Counted from the first letter of the stretch, positions 52,719-61,327 are shown. The stretch: 64,000 nt of DNA from Saonia flava (GCF_011927795.1 NZ_JAATJJ010000002.1:434001-498000); one strand, 5' to 3'. Numbers and translations: made by a program. The notes: generated by a model not told the origin, from the letters alone.

Positions 52719-55220
52719 ATGTATTTTAAGAAGACCTTTTTTTTGCTGATTATTTTGTTATGTGTTGGCCACATAAGTTGGTCCCAAACAAACATTCCAC
52801 CAACAGTTACTGCAACGGGCGACCAAGTTTATTGTCCGTTAAGTCAAATAAATATTGTTACGGATATTGATATTGTTGACCCCGACGATACCGAAATCGA
52901 AGCCCTATATATTCAGATTTCAACAGGGTATGAACAAGGGCAAGATGTATTATCATTAGTTGGAAACCACCCAAATATTAATACCACTTGGAGCGCAAGC
53001 CAAGGCAAACTCACCTTAAGTAGTGCAAATGCCACACTCGCAAGCTATGTGGATTTAATTGCCGCGGTCAGAGATGTTTTTTTTGAAAGCAGCTCTCCCA
53101 CTCCCTCTGGGGAAAAGCTTTTTTCCATTACTGTTGGGGATGTTAATTATCTTCCTTCAACCGATCATTATTATGAATATGTCCCAAGTCTAGGTATTAC
53201 TTGGACTGAAGCCAGAACTGCGGCGGAAGGAAGAACCTATTTTGGTTTAAGTGGCTATTTGGCAACCATTACGTCAGCAGAAGAGGCCCAATTAACAGGA
53301 GAACAAATATCAGGAGCGGGATGGATTGGTGGAAGTGACGCTGGTACTGAAGGAATTTGGCGTTGGGTTACCGGTCCAGAATCTGGAACTGTATTTTGGA
53401 ATGGGTTAGTAAACGGTAGTTCTCCCAATTATGCCAATTGGAATATTGGGGAGCCTAACCAAGCCGGCGATGAAGATTATGCGCACCTAACAGATCCTAG
53501 TGTAGGGAATAGGGGCGCTTGGAACGATTTGAGTAATGTAGGAGCTCCAAATGGCCCCTACCAACCTAAAGGCTATGTAGTTGAATACGGTGGAATGCCT
53601 GGAGATCCCATATTGAACATCTCTGCAAGTACAAAAATTTCAATAGCTTCCATTGATAGTATTTCTGGAGCAGAAAGGTGCGGAAATGGAAGCCTATCCT
53701 TAACAGCATTGTCTTCTTCTGGAACTGTACAATGGTATGATGCTCCGGAAAATGGGAATCTACTTTTTACTGGCGAAACTTTTACAACTCCCATTATATC
53801 TGCCAATACCACTTATTATGCCTATGCATCTTCTGGTGGATGTTCAACAGGAGGGAGAACTCCCGTTGAGGCAATTGTAAATCCATTGCCAGTAATTAGC
53901 CCGAGTTTGGATTTTAAAAATTGTGACGAAGATGGAATTGCTGATGGAAATACAGATTTTAATCTAATGGAAGCAAATGAAATTATCACCAATGGGGACA
54001 ATACCTTAACTGTTACCTATCACCTTCTATATTCCAATGCAGAAGCAGGGGCAGATCCGATCAACCCATCCCCTTTTAATAATAGTACTGCCAATACCGT
54101 ATATGCAAGAATTGAAAATTCATTTGGATGCCACCAAGTTTCAACAATAAATTTGTTGGTTTCCACAACTGCTTTTCCTTCTGGTTATATGACTGAATTA
54201 AATATGTGTGATGATGATTCCATCCCAGATGGATTTCATGTTATGGATATATCTATGGCTACAACAGAAATTTTGAGTCAGTTTCCTGCCAATCAAAATC
54301 TAAGTGTACATTATTACAGAAATTTGAACGATGCTACCTTAGAAGATAATGAAATTACCCAACTTAATTACACCAATGAAACCCCAAATGAGCAGATTTT
54401 ATACGTTAGGGTAGAGAGTAATGACAATGGCGCATGTTTTGGCTTGGGACCCTACTTGACCCTCCGGGTTTTTCCTTTACCTATTTATGAGGTTGCTTCC
54501 GAGGCATCCGTTTGCACAGACTCCCAAGTACAATTAAATATTTTTAATCCAGAAGGAAACTATACCTATCAATGGACCAATTCAAATGGAACCGCTTTAA
54601 GCAATGAACCTTCTGTTACGGTTACTTCTGGGGGAACCTATAATGTCATTGCTACTTCTGAACTAGGTTGCGAATCAATTACAAGAACGGTTCAGGTGCA
54701 AGAATCAAATATCGCTGAAATTGGACTTGAAGATATTACTGTGAGTGATAACTCTAGCAACAATACAATTACCATCAATAATGAAAACAACAATTTAGGT
54801 CTGGGTGACTATGAGTTTGCCTTGGACAATGATTTAGGGCCTTACCAAGATGAGCCAAATTTTGATATGGTGGAACCAGGATTGCGCACCCTTTTTATAA
54901 GGGACAAAAATGGATGTGGCATAGCCCAAATAGAGATTGGCATAGTTGGGTACCCAAGATTTTTTACCCCCAATAATGACGGAAACAATGATACTTGGCA
55001 AGTATTAGGGGTGACTTCTGAATATTACCCTGAATCCAACCTGCTAATTTATGACCGCTATGGCAGGTTAATTGTGCAAGTAGATCCTTTAGGAGAGGGT
55101 TGGGACGGTTTTGTGAACAGTACGGCTTTGCCTTCCACTGATTATTGGTTTATGTTACAACTAACAGACAATAGAGGTAACACACATAGCAGAAATGGTC
55201 ATTTTAGTCTAAAAAGATGA
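52719..55220 (+). CDS. Secreted C-type lectin domain protein with T9SS type B sorting domain
   Basis: 833 residues. Signal peptide (FLLIILLCVGHISWSQ), an N-terminal beta domain (about 27-145), then a C-type lectin-like domain (about 147-300). The latter shows WTEARTAAEGR, GWIGGSDAGTEGIWRWV, the Ca2+-site tripeptide EPN in NIGEPNQAGDED and WND at its expected place. After Ig-like/adhesin-type repeats the C-terminal gliding-motility-associated sorting domain is clear: FFTPNNDGNNDTWQV, YDRYGRLI and GWDGFVNSTALPSTDYWFML. EPN favours mannose-type sugars in animal lectins. Exported via T9SS and put on the cell surface, likely for glycan binding. Followed after 25 bp by DUF1080, so the operon may process captured glycans. 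Confidence 0.93.
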   Translation: MYFKKTFFLLIILLCVGHISWSQTNIPPTVTATGDQVYCPLSQINIVTDIDIVDPDDTEIEALYIQISTGYEQGQDVLSLVGNHPNINTTWSASQGKLTLSSANATLASYVDLIAAVRDVFFESSSPTPSGEKLFSITVGDVNYLPSTDHYYEYVPSLGITWTEARTAAEGRTYFGLSGYLATITSAEEAQLTGEQISGAGWIGGSDAGTEGIWRWVTGPESGTVFWNGLVNGSSPNYANWNIGEPNQAGDEDYAHLTDPSVGNRGAWNDLSNVGAPNGPYQPKGYVVEYGGMPGDPILNISASTKISIASIDSISGAERCGNGSLSLTALSSSGTVQWYDAPENGNLLFTGETFTTPIISANTTYYAYASSGGCSTGGRTPVEAIVNPLPVISPSLDFKNCDEDGIADGNTDFNLMEANEIITNGDNTLTVTYHLLYSNAEAGADPINPSPFNNSTANTVYARIENSFGCHQVSTINLLVSTTAFPSGYMTELNMCDDDSIPDGFHVMDISMATTEILSQFPANQNLSVHYYRNLNDATLEDNEITQLNYTNETPNEQILYVRVESNDNGACFGLGPYLTLRVFPLPIYEVASEASVCTDSQVQLNIFNPEGNYTYQWTNSNGTALSNEPSVTVTSGGTYNVIATSELGCESITRTVQVQESNIAEIGLEDITVSDNSSNNTITINNENNNLGLGDYEFALDNDLGPYQDEPNFDMVEPGLRTLFIRDKNGCGIAQIEIGIVGYPRFFTPNNDGNNDTWQVLGVTSEYYPESNLLIYDRYGRLIVQVDPLGEGWDGFVNSTALPSTDYWFMLQLTDNRGNTHSRNGHFSLKR

Positions 55221-55245
55221 TTGAAACCAACTAAAAACACATACT

Positions 55246-56091
55246 ATGAAATTAACCTCAACAACATTGTTTATAGGATTTATATTGCTCTTTAACTGTA
55301 AAACTCCTAAAAACACTATAAATACTGAGTGGGAAACCTTGTTCAATGGGTCAAACCTAGAGCGATGGGACACTTATTTGGGCCCCCAATTTAAACCTGG
55401 AAGAACTTGGGACAACATTAGGGAATTCCCGGCTTTGGGGTTTAATAATGACACACCAGGCGTTTTTACCGTTGCCGAAATAGATGGCAAAAATGCCATT
55501 AGAATATCTGGTGAATATTGGGGCGGTATATCGACCAAAAAAGAATATGAAAATTACCATTTACAACTTAAATTTAAATGGGGGGAGAAAAAGTGGTATC
55601 CCAAAGAAAATGACAATAGGGACAGTGGACTTCTATACCATGGTGTGGGTGAGCAAGGTGATGGCGATGGGTTTTGGCTTCGCTCGCAAGAATTACAGAT
55701 ACAAGAGACCGATTGTGGAGATTATTGGGGTGTGGCAGGCGCCATGTTCGATGTAAAAACCACATTAAACGGGGACACCTATCAATATGACAAAAATGGG
55801 ACCTTACTTACCTTTAGCCAAGATGCTGAAATAGGCAGACATGTAAAAAAATATCCAGATGCAGAAAAACCGACAGGGGAATGGAATACAGTGGACCTAT
55901 ATTGTTATGGTGGAACCAGTATCCATGTTATAAATGGCGTGGTCACCATGATTCTTGAAAACTCCAGAATTAATATAGATGGAAAAATAAGTCCTTTGAC
56001 CAAAGGAAAAATACAATTGCAATCAGAAGCAGCAGAAGTGTTTTATACGGATATTAAAATCCGTTCAATTACAGAATTACCTCAACTATAG
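55246..56091 (+). CDS. DUF1080 lipoprotein (3-keto-disaccharide hydrolase family), copy 2
   Basis: 281 residues. Lipobox LFNC near residue 19. DUF1080 beta-sandwich: TEWETLFNGSNLERWDTYLG, FTVAEIDGKNAIRISGEYWG, NYHLQLKFKWGEKKW and NRDSGLLYHGVGEQGDGDGF. It differs from copy 1 (20277) in length and internal sequence, so the two probably have different substrates. It lies between the lectin gene and a CE1-like esterase, in a run of same-strand genes ending with GH20. Expected outer-membrane or periplasmic lipoprotein acting on an oxidised glycoside. Confidence 0.92.
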   Translation: MKLTSTTLFIGFILLFNCKTPKNTINTEWETLFNGSNLERWDTYLGPQFKPGRTWDNIREFPALGFNNDTPGVFTVAEIDGKNAIRISGEYWGGISTKKEYENYHLQLKFKWGEKKWYPKENDNRDSGLLYHGVGEQGDGDGFWLRSQELQIQETDCGDYWGVAGAMFDVKTTLNGDTYQYDKNGTLLTFSQDAEIGRHVKKYPDAEKPTGEWNTVDLYCYGGTSIHVINGVVTMILENSRINIDGKISPLTKGKIQLQSEAAEVFYTDIKIRSITELPQL

Positions 56092-56112
56092 AAACCAATT
56101 TAATTTAGAACC

Positions 56113-56976
56113 ATGAAAAAAATAATCAGTTCAATTCTATTCCTTACCCTGTTGACATCAACTATTTACGGGCAAACAGGTAAGGTGTTTGACAACCTAA
56201 CCGTCACCAGTAAAATACTTAAAGACGAACGTAAATATGCCATATACCTTCCACCCGATTATGAAACATCTGAAAGAAGTTATCCTGTATTGTATTTATT
56301 ACATGGTGCCGGTGATGACCAAACAGGCTGGGTGCAATTTGGGGAAGTATTGCACCTTACGGACAAGGCCATTAAAAAAGGTGAGGCTACACCCATGATC
56401 ATTGTAATGCCAGATGCCGATACTGGCAAAAGAGGCTATTTTAACGATATAAGCGGCACATGGCGTTATGAGGATTTCTTTTTTGAGGAACTAATGCCCC
56501 ATGTAGAGCAAAAATATCGTATTAAAAGTGAAAAAAGATATCGTGCCGTTGCGGGTCTTTCCATGGGTGGTGGTGGTACTTTTATGTATGCACTTCACCA
56601 TCCCGAACTGTTTTCATCAGCTTGCCCACTAAGTGCCTACGTTGGCCCTTTGACCGTTGAACAATTAAAAAGTAGATTGGACAGAGGAGAGGAAACCTAT
56701 AAAGAAGCTGACCTTCAGCCTTATTTTGACCGTCACAATGCACTTTCATTGATAGAAAGTGTTTCAGTTGATGATATTAAATCCATTAACTGGTTTATAG
56801 ATTGTGGTGATGATGATTTTTTGTACGAGGGCAACAGTTTGGTGCACATTGCCCTGCGCAAAAAAGAGATTCCACATGAATATAGGGTAAGGCAAGGTGC
56901 TCACAATTGGACCTACTGGAGGGAATCACTCCCAGTTGTATTGTCATTTGTATCGGACACTTTTCACCAGCATTAA
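56113..56976 (+). CDS. Exported CE1-like esterase (alpha/beta hydrolase)
   Basis: 287 residues with signal peptide (KKIISSILFLTLLTSTIYGQ). YAIYLPPDYETSERSYPVLY and LLHGAGDD lead to the nucleophile elbow GLSMGGGG near 155-162. The Asp is likely in DCGDDDFLYEG and the His in GAHNWTYWRE. The pattern is that of CE1/esterase-D/feruloyl and acetylxylan esterases. Located 21 bp after DUF1080 in a same-strand carbohydrate group, it likely removes acyl groups from glycans in the periplasm. Confidence 0.91.
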   Translation: MKKIISSILFLTLLTSTIYGQTGKVFDNLTVTSKILKDERKYAIYLPPDYETSERSYPVLYLLHGAGDDQTGWVQFGEVLHLTDKAIKKGEATPMIIVMPDADTGKRGYFNDISGTWRYEDFFFEELMPHVEQKYRIKSEKRYRAVAGLSMGGGGTFMYALHHPELFSSACPLSAYVGPLTVEQLKSRLDRGEETYKEADLQPYFDRHNALSLIESVSVDDIKSINWFIDCGDDDFLYEGNSLVHIALRKKEIPHEYRVRQGAHNWTYWRESLPVVLSFVSDTFHQH

Positions 56977-56983
56977 ATTATAA

Positions 56984-57017
56984 AGGCTTGTTTCATATTC
57001 TTTCTTGGAACAAGCCT
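56984..57017 (+). other. Hairpin between esterase and SGNH genes
   Basis: Perfect 9-bp arms AGGCTTGTT (56984-56992) and AACAAGCCT (57009-57017) with a 16-base loop. No T tract follows, so it may be a pause or a processing site rather than a full terminator. The right arm overlaps the possible promoter at 57005. Confidence 0.5.
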
Positions 57018-57035
57018 AAATTAAAAGTAACTTTA
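57005..57035 (+). promoter_or_regulatory. Possible promoter of the SGNH-GH20 pair
   Basis: TTG at 57005-57007, 20 bp, then TAACTTTA at 57028-57035, one mismatch from TAnnTTTG at the last base. Lies 20 bp before the ATG at 57055. Combined with the hairpin just upstream, this may be the place where a new transcript begins. Confidence 0.4.
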
Positions 57036-57054
57036 AAACCCAATTGTTAATACC

Positions 57055-57702
57055 ATGAAATATTTGCTTTCACTGTTTTTTTTAATTTTCTTTTTTGGGG
57101 CAAAAGCACAAGATTCCGACCCTTTTAAAAATGAGGTGGCCCTTCTTGAAAAAAAATACGATTCCCTTTGGGATTCCACTAAAGAAACCATTGTTTTTAC
57201 AGGGAGTTCCAGTGTTAGAATGTGGCATAGTCTACAAAATATGTTTCCAGGACATCAAATTGTCAATACTGGTTTTGGAGGGTCCCAAGCTTCGGATTTA
57301 TTGGTTCACTTAAACTCACTTGTTCTAAAATTCAATCCCAAAAAAGTATTTATCTACGAGGGGGACAATGATATATCAGCAAAAAAGAAACCCAAAAAGA
57401 TTTTGGGAACCATACAAGAGATAGTGGACAAGATAAAGCAACACAATCCAGAAACCCAAGTTGTTTTAATTTCCGCCAAACCGAGCATTGCCCGTTGGAA
57501 CCTCAGAAAAAAATATAAAAACCTGAACCGAAAAATGAGTCGGTATTCTGAAGAACATCCCCAATTGGCATTTAGTGATGTTTGGAAACCCATGCTCAAC
57601 AAAAGAAAGCTCAAAAAAGACATTTTTATACAAGATGGCCTACATATGAACAGTAAGGGGTACGCTATCTGGTATGCCGTAATACAAAACTTTATCAACT
57701 AA
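57055..57702 (+). CDS. Exported SGNH/GDSL-type hydrolase
   Basis: 215 residues, signal peptide (KYLLSLFFLIFFFGAKAQ). Block I reads VFTGSSSVRMW with the nucleophile Ser in GSSS (near 50). Block II Gly is in GFGGSQASD, block III GDND in IYEGDNDISAKK, and block V is DGLHMNSKGY with Asp/His near 195-198. The GSSS-type block I is seen in the platelet-activating-factor-acetylhydrolase-like and sialate-esterase-like groups, so a carbohydrate deacetylase is plausible. It precedes GH20 by 9 bp; together they could deacetylate and then cleave amino-sugar glycans. Confidence 0.88.
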   Translation: MKYLLSLFFLIFFFGAKAQDSDPFKNEVALLEKKYDSLWDSTKETIVFTGSSSVRMWHSLQNMFPGHQIVNTGFGGSQASDLLVHLNSLVLKFNPKKVFIYEGDNDISAKKKPKKILGTIQEIVDKIKQHNPETQVVLISAKPSIARWNLRKKYKNLNRKMSRYSEEHPQLAFSDVWKPMLNKRKLKKDIFIQDGLHMNSKGYAIWYAVIQNFIN

Positions 57703-57711
57703 TTAAATTAC

Positions 57712-59328
57712 ATGAAAAACTCAATTCTTTTAAAAACCGCTATCGTATTACTTGGACTAACTGCCCTCATTGCCTGTCAAGAAAAAAGAAAGCCCATTAA
57801 TTTTCCAACTACGGATTTGGCCATGGAAAACATGATACCAAAGCCCGTAAAGGTGATCCCGACCCATACGGCTTTTGGTCTGGACCAAAACACGGTGATC
57901 TATACCTCCCAAACCGAAAAGGGTTTTGTTGAAGTGGGCCAGTTTTTGGCCGATAAAATAAAGGACAAGACCCAATTAAGAATTCCTGTGAACAATACTG
58001 GAGAAGCCCAGGTGGATAGGATTATCTACATCAACCAATCCGATAGTACAGATTTGGCAACGGATGAGGCCTACCAACTCTATATTACCCAGGATTCATT
58101 GATTTTGAACGCTAAAACGGCAGAAGGCGCCTTTAGGGGCGTACAGACCATTCAACAAATTATCCCAGAGGTCAGTAACGATACGTTGGTAGAACACCCC
58201 ATGTGGTTAATTCCCACGGGAAAAATAATGGACAGCCCCAATTTTGAGTATAGAGGTTCCATGTTGGATGTGGCCAGGCACTTTTTTAGTGTAGAGGACG
58301 TAAAAAAATACATAGACCTTTTGGCCTATTACAAATACAATGTACTGCATTTGCACTTGTCCGATGACCAAGGGTGGCGCATAGAGATAAAATCTTGGCC
58401 CAAACTCACAGAAATTGGTGGCAGCACAGAAGTTGGTGGAGAATCTGGTGGGTTTTACACCCAAGAAGAATATAAAGAATTGGTCGCCTATGCTGCCAAA
58501 AACTTTATTACAATAGTCCCGGAGATTGATATGCCAGGGCATACCAATGCCGCATCCGTCTCCTACCCTATTTTAAACGGAAATGGCAAAACCCCACAAT
58601 TGTATGAAGGTACCCATGTTGGGTTCAGTACTTTTGACACCAGAAAAGATACGGTCTATGCTTTTATTGATGATGTGGTACGTGAGATTTCTGAACTAAC
58701 CCCTGGCCCCTATTTTCATATTGGAGGGGACGAAAGCCATGTAACCAAAAAGAACGATTATATATACTTTGTAAACAGGGTAGAAAAGATTGTGGAAAAA
58801 CATGGCAAAAGAATGATTGGCTGGGACGAGGTTGCCAATGCCGATGTAAGTTCCAACTCCGTGTCCCAGTTTTGGGCCAGTGAAAAAAATGCGCAGACTG
58901 CGGTGGCCAAGGGAATGAAAGTAATATTATCGCCCGCAAAAAAAGCCTACTTGGATATGCAGTATGATCTGGAATCCAAACATGGCTTGCATTGGGCTGG
59001 CTATATTCCTGTTGATACGGCCTATGTATGGACACCGGAACGGTATGCCCAAGGATTGCCCTTGGAAAACATTTTAGGCATAGAAGCGCCCTTGTGGTCC
59101 GAGACCATTAGCAATATTAGCGAATTGGAATATTTGGCCTTTCCACGGGCCATTGGTTATGCAGAGCTGGGCTGGACCTTGGAAGAGAACAGGGACTGGG
59201 AAAACTACAAGGTGCGTTTGGCCAACCAAGCGCCTTTTTTAGAACGTATGGAGGTCAACTATTATCCCTCTACTTTAATTGATTGGAAAAAAGGCAAAAA
59301 TACCTATACAGAAATACTAAAGGATTAA
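57712..59328 (+). CDS. GH20 beta-N-acetylhexosaminidase lipoprotein
   Basis: 538 residues. Lipobox LIAC (Cys near 22). An N-terminal GH20b domain, then the TIM barrel with HLHLSDDQGWRIEIKSWPKL (near 214-233), EIDMPGHTNAA, and the catalytic pair in HIGGDESH (Asp-Glu near 340-341). ALWSETI is close to the end. It releases terminal beta-GlcNAc or beta-GalNAc from chitin oligomers or glycans in the periplasm. Its composition is richer in G+C than the module after it (for example 29 of 60 bases in 58681-58740 versus 11 of 60 in 60301-60360). SGNH hydrolase gene is 9 bp upstream. No clear terminator follows. Confidence 0.95.
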   Translation: MKNSILLKTAIVLLGLTALIACQEKRKPINFPTTDLAMENMIPKPVKVIPTHTAFGLDQNTVIYTSQTEKGFVEVGQFLADKIKDKTQLRIPVNNTGEAQVDRIIYINQSDSTDLATDEAYQLYITQDSLILNAKTAEGAFRGVQTIQQIIPEVSNDTLVEHPMWLIPTGKIMDSPNFEYRGSMLDVARHFFSVEDVKKYIDLLAYYKYNVLHLHLSDDQGWRIEIKSWPKLTEIGGSTEVGGESGGFYTQEEYKELVAYAAKNFITIVPEIDMPGHTNAASVSYPILNGNGKTPQLYEGTHVGFSTFDTRKDTVYAFIDDVVREISELTPGPYFHIGGDESHVTKKNDYIYFVNRVEKIVEKHGKRMIGWDEVANADVSSNSVSQFWASEKNAQTAVAKGMKVILSPAKKAYLDMQYDLESKHGLHWAGYIPVDTAYVWTPERYAQGLPLENILGIEAPLWSETISNISELEYLAFPRAIGYAELGWTLEENRDWENYKVRLANQAPFLERMEVNYYPSTLIDWKKGKNTYTEILKD

Positions 59329-59446
59329 AGCGAGTCTAAGGGACTTTTGATATTTGACAAGCTTCGTGGTGTGACTTTGGTATAAATTTGGGTGGTTTTT
59401 TGTCATAATCGCCGCAACGGCTCATCTACTCAACACATCAGGACGC

Positions 59447-59471
59447 TACCTGCCCGTCCGGCAGGCGGGTA
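59447..59471. repeat. REP-like G+C-rich palindrome
   Basis: A G+C-rich hairpin with arms CCTGCC (59449-59454) and GGCAGG (59460-59465), which can be extended with CCCG/CGGG pairings. It stands out against the A+T-rich setting. Such CCTGCC..GGCAGG palindromes are, from memory, scattered in intergenic DNA of many Flavobacteria. No second copy of it is seen in this window. Confidence 0.6.
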
Positions 59472-59509
59472 TACAATTTATTCACTGTTGCTTTTTAGTT
59501 CATGGGTGT

Positions 59510-59740
59510 TCATCGGTCGCTGCGCTCGGTGGCACGGCAAATTTTATTCCCAATATCGCAAAATCCATAAGATACGGCCACTATGTGGCCTTCTTGAGGC
59601 CTGTTATTTGGGACACGGTGACCAAAAAATGACAGGTTCCCAAACAACAGTCATGCGATTTTGCTATATTTCCTTAAAATTAGCTACCAGCGCTCCAACT
59701 CGCACACTGCTTTCGCAGATGTCGTACATAGCACGGCATT
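59510..59740. repeat. Structured long direct repeat, copy 1
   Basis: About 231 bp matching copy 2 (63309-63526) with few changes. Potential nested fold: outer stem GCGCT-C-GGTGGC (59522-59533) with GCTACCAGCGC (59683-59693), a second stem GCAAAATC with GATTTTGC, a hairpin GGCCAC-TAT-GTGGCC, and a long hairpin CTGTTATTTGGGA with TCCCAAACAACAG. A further small hairpin is CTGC-TTTC-GCAG. In copy 2 the outer stem has GCCACC, here GCTACC, so a G-U pair preserves the stem. Function unknown: structured RNA, ssDNA-folding mobile element or recombination site. Confidence 0.8.
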
Positions 59741-59769
59741 AGGCATAATTTAAAACTGAAAATAACATA

Positions 59770-60636
59770 ATGATTAATGCATACGAATACTTTAAAAATC
59801 ATCCGAAATTCAACAAGCTTGTTGGAAATGATTTCTTGTTCGTAGAATATAAATGTCCTCTCAATATTGAAGAATATCAATTGTGGATTGAAAATCATTT
59901 AATTACTTATGTCATTAGCGGAAAAAAGGATTGGATTACTTCAAAAAAAACACACAAACTTATTGCTGGTGACACCCTATTTGTTAGAAAGGGTGTTTAT
60001 ACTACAAAGCAATATTTAGAAAGTGAGTATTGTGTAATGCTATTTTTTATTAATGATAATTTCATAAAAAGGTTTATTTCAGAGAATCCAACTTTTAAAA
60101 GAGAATTCAATAATAAGAAAGAGTATAATCAAATTTTCGACATTACTACTAATGACGTATTTAAAACATTAATTGAAAGCATATTCCAATATTTAAACCA
60201 AGAAGTGGAAATGCCTAAAGAATTAGTGGAAATTAAATTTAAAGAATTACTCTTCAATATCGTACTTAACTCAAACAATAAAGAACTGCTATTTTTCTTT
60301 AATTCAATAATACAAAACAGTAAAACAACTATTGAAAATATTATGACAGAAAATTTTCAATACGATTTAAAAATACCTGATTTTGCAAAACTTTGTGGAA
60401 AAAGCATATCTTCTTTTAAACGTGAATTTAAAAATAAATTTAATACAACACCAAATAGGTGGTTAATCAACAAAAGAATAGACCACTCTAAAACACTACT
60501 ACTAGGTACAAATTTAGCCGTAAGCGAGGTAGGCTATGAATGTGGATTTAAAAATAATTCCCATTTTATTCAAGCTTTTAAAAAGGCAGCAAAAGTAACG
60601 CCCAATAGATATAGAATACTCAAAAAAGAAGCGTAA
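59770..60636 (+). CDS. AraC family transcriptional regulator 2
   Basis: 288 residues. N-terminal cupin-like sensing domain (about 1-165) of the ExsA/AraC_N type with LITYVISGKKDWIT (near 44-57) and GDTLFVRKG. C-terminal HTH pair: LKIPDFAKLCGKSISSFKRE (near 199-218) with TTPNRWLINKRI, then VSEVGYECGFKNNSHFIQAF (near 251-270) and KVTPNRYRI. Very A+T-rich. It precedes the OsmC gene by 105 bp, where two copies of a 10-bp motif are spaced 21 bp apart. It is likely the local regulator of the module. Confidence 0.92.
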   Translation: MINAYEYFKNHPKFNKLVGNDFLFVEYKCPLNIEEYQLWIENHLITYVISGKKDWITSKKTHKLIAGDTLFVRKGVYTTKQYLESEYCVMLFFINDNFIKRFISENPTFKREFNNKKEYNQIFDITTNDVFKTLIESIFQYLNQEVEMPKELVEIKFKELLFNIVLNSNNKELLFFFNSIIQNSKTTIENIMTENFQYDLKIPDFAKLCGKSISSFKREFKNKFNTTPNRWLINKRIDHSKTLLLGTNLAVSEVGYECGFKNNSHFIQAFKKAAKVTPNRYRILKKEA

Positions 60637-60650
60637 CTATATTTCTTGAA

Positions 60651-60681
60651 CTTTTAAGAACATTATTTGGGCTTTTAAGAA
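60651..60681 (+). promoter_or_regulatory. Candidate AraC-2 operator: direct repeats 21 bp apart
   Basis: The 10-mer CTTTTAAGAA occurs at 60651-60660 and again at 60672-60681, centre spacing 21 bp (two helical turns), the phasing used by AraC/XylS regulators. It lies between the regulator gene and the osmC promoter, ending 7 bp before the -33 element. The same word was not seen upstream of the regulator gene. Confidence 0.55.
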
Positions 60682-60688
60682 ATCCTGA

Positions 60689-60718
60689 TTGGCAATATAA
60701 ATACAACCTTTACATCAT
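60689..60718 (+). promoter_or_regulatory. Weak promoter of osmC
   Basis: TTG at 60689-60691, 19 bp, then TACATCAT at 60711-60718, only the TA of TAnnTTTG kept. A poor -7 box next to well-placed direct repeats is the hallmark of an activator-dependent promoter. ATG follows at 60742. Confidence 0.4.
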
Positions 60719-60741
60719 TAGTAAATTAAAAAAATGATGTA

Positions 60742-61317
60742 ATGCATAATCAAGATTTTTCAACCAAGAATACAACATCCGTTAAAGACACTTCCATTGT
60801 TCACCAAAGACATTTAGTTCTTACTGAAAAATATCTAAAAGATACTACATCTGCTTGGATTACTGATTCTGCAGAGGTTATTGGAATAAATTTAAACGAC
60901 CCATTTAGAACCTCGGTTTCCATAAATGGTAAAATGAAGATTCCATTTAAAATTGGAGTTCATAAAGCAGTTGGAGGCGACCACGATTTTCCAAACCCAG
61001 GCGATTTACTATGTGCTTCTTTAGCATCTTGTTTTGAAAGTACCATTAGACTCATTTCTAATAAATTGAGAATAGAACTCATTGAAACGAAAATTTATGC
61101 AACGGCCCAAGTTGATGTAAGAGGTACTTTAATGATCGATACAACTGTTCCTGTTGAGTTTCAATCTATGCATATTGATGCATTACTAATTGCTAAAAAC
61201 ACAAATGAAAAGCTTTTACATACCTTAATAGATGCAGCAAAACGAAGTTGTATTGTCTATCAAACTATAAAAAAAGGCATCCCAATTACTTTACATACAG
61301 ATATTAAGATTAAGTAA
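60742..61317 (+). CDS. OsmC family peroxiredoxin-like protein
   Basis: 191 residues. OsmC/Ohr fold with the first Cys in NPGDLLCASLASCFESTIRL (CxSLxxC-type, near 93-103) and the second in AAKRSCIVYQTIK (near 165). OsmC proteins detoxify organic hydroperoxides or react with other electrophiles. The N-terminal ~35 residues are an extension. Position in the module next to MddA-like and a regulator hints at oxidant or sulphur stress, but this is inference. 105 bp upstream lies the regulator. Confidence 0.9.
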   Translation: MHNQDFSTKNTTSVKDTSIVHQRHLVLTEKYLKDTTSAWITDSAEVIGINLNDPFRTSVSINGKMKIPFKIGVHKAVGGDHDFPNPGDLLCASLASCFESTIRLISNKLRIELIETKIYATAQVDVRGTLMIDTTVPVEFQSMHIDALLIAKNTNEKLLHTLIDAAKRSCIVYQTIKKGIPITLHTDIKIK

Positions 61318-61327
61318 CTAAAAAAAT

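Larger units (their letters stand above)
59329..59769. other. Intergenic region between GH20 and AraC-2 with two repeat elements
   Basis: 441 bp without a gene. It contains a REP-like palindrome at 59447-59471 and a long structured direct repeat (copy 1) at 59510-59740, described separately. The remaining flank 59329-59446 shows nothing recognisable. The sequence after the repeat (59741-59769) is the leader of the AraC gene. Confidence 0.6.

Noticed and set aside
59520-59530. TCGCTGCGCTCGG-like stretch, which resembles a sequence in common cloning-vector origins
   Set aside because: The match is short and the stretch is part of a repeat with a natural-looking fold and a second genomic copy.
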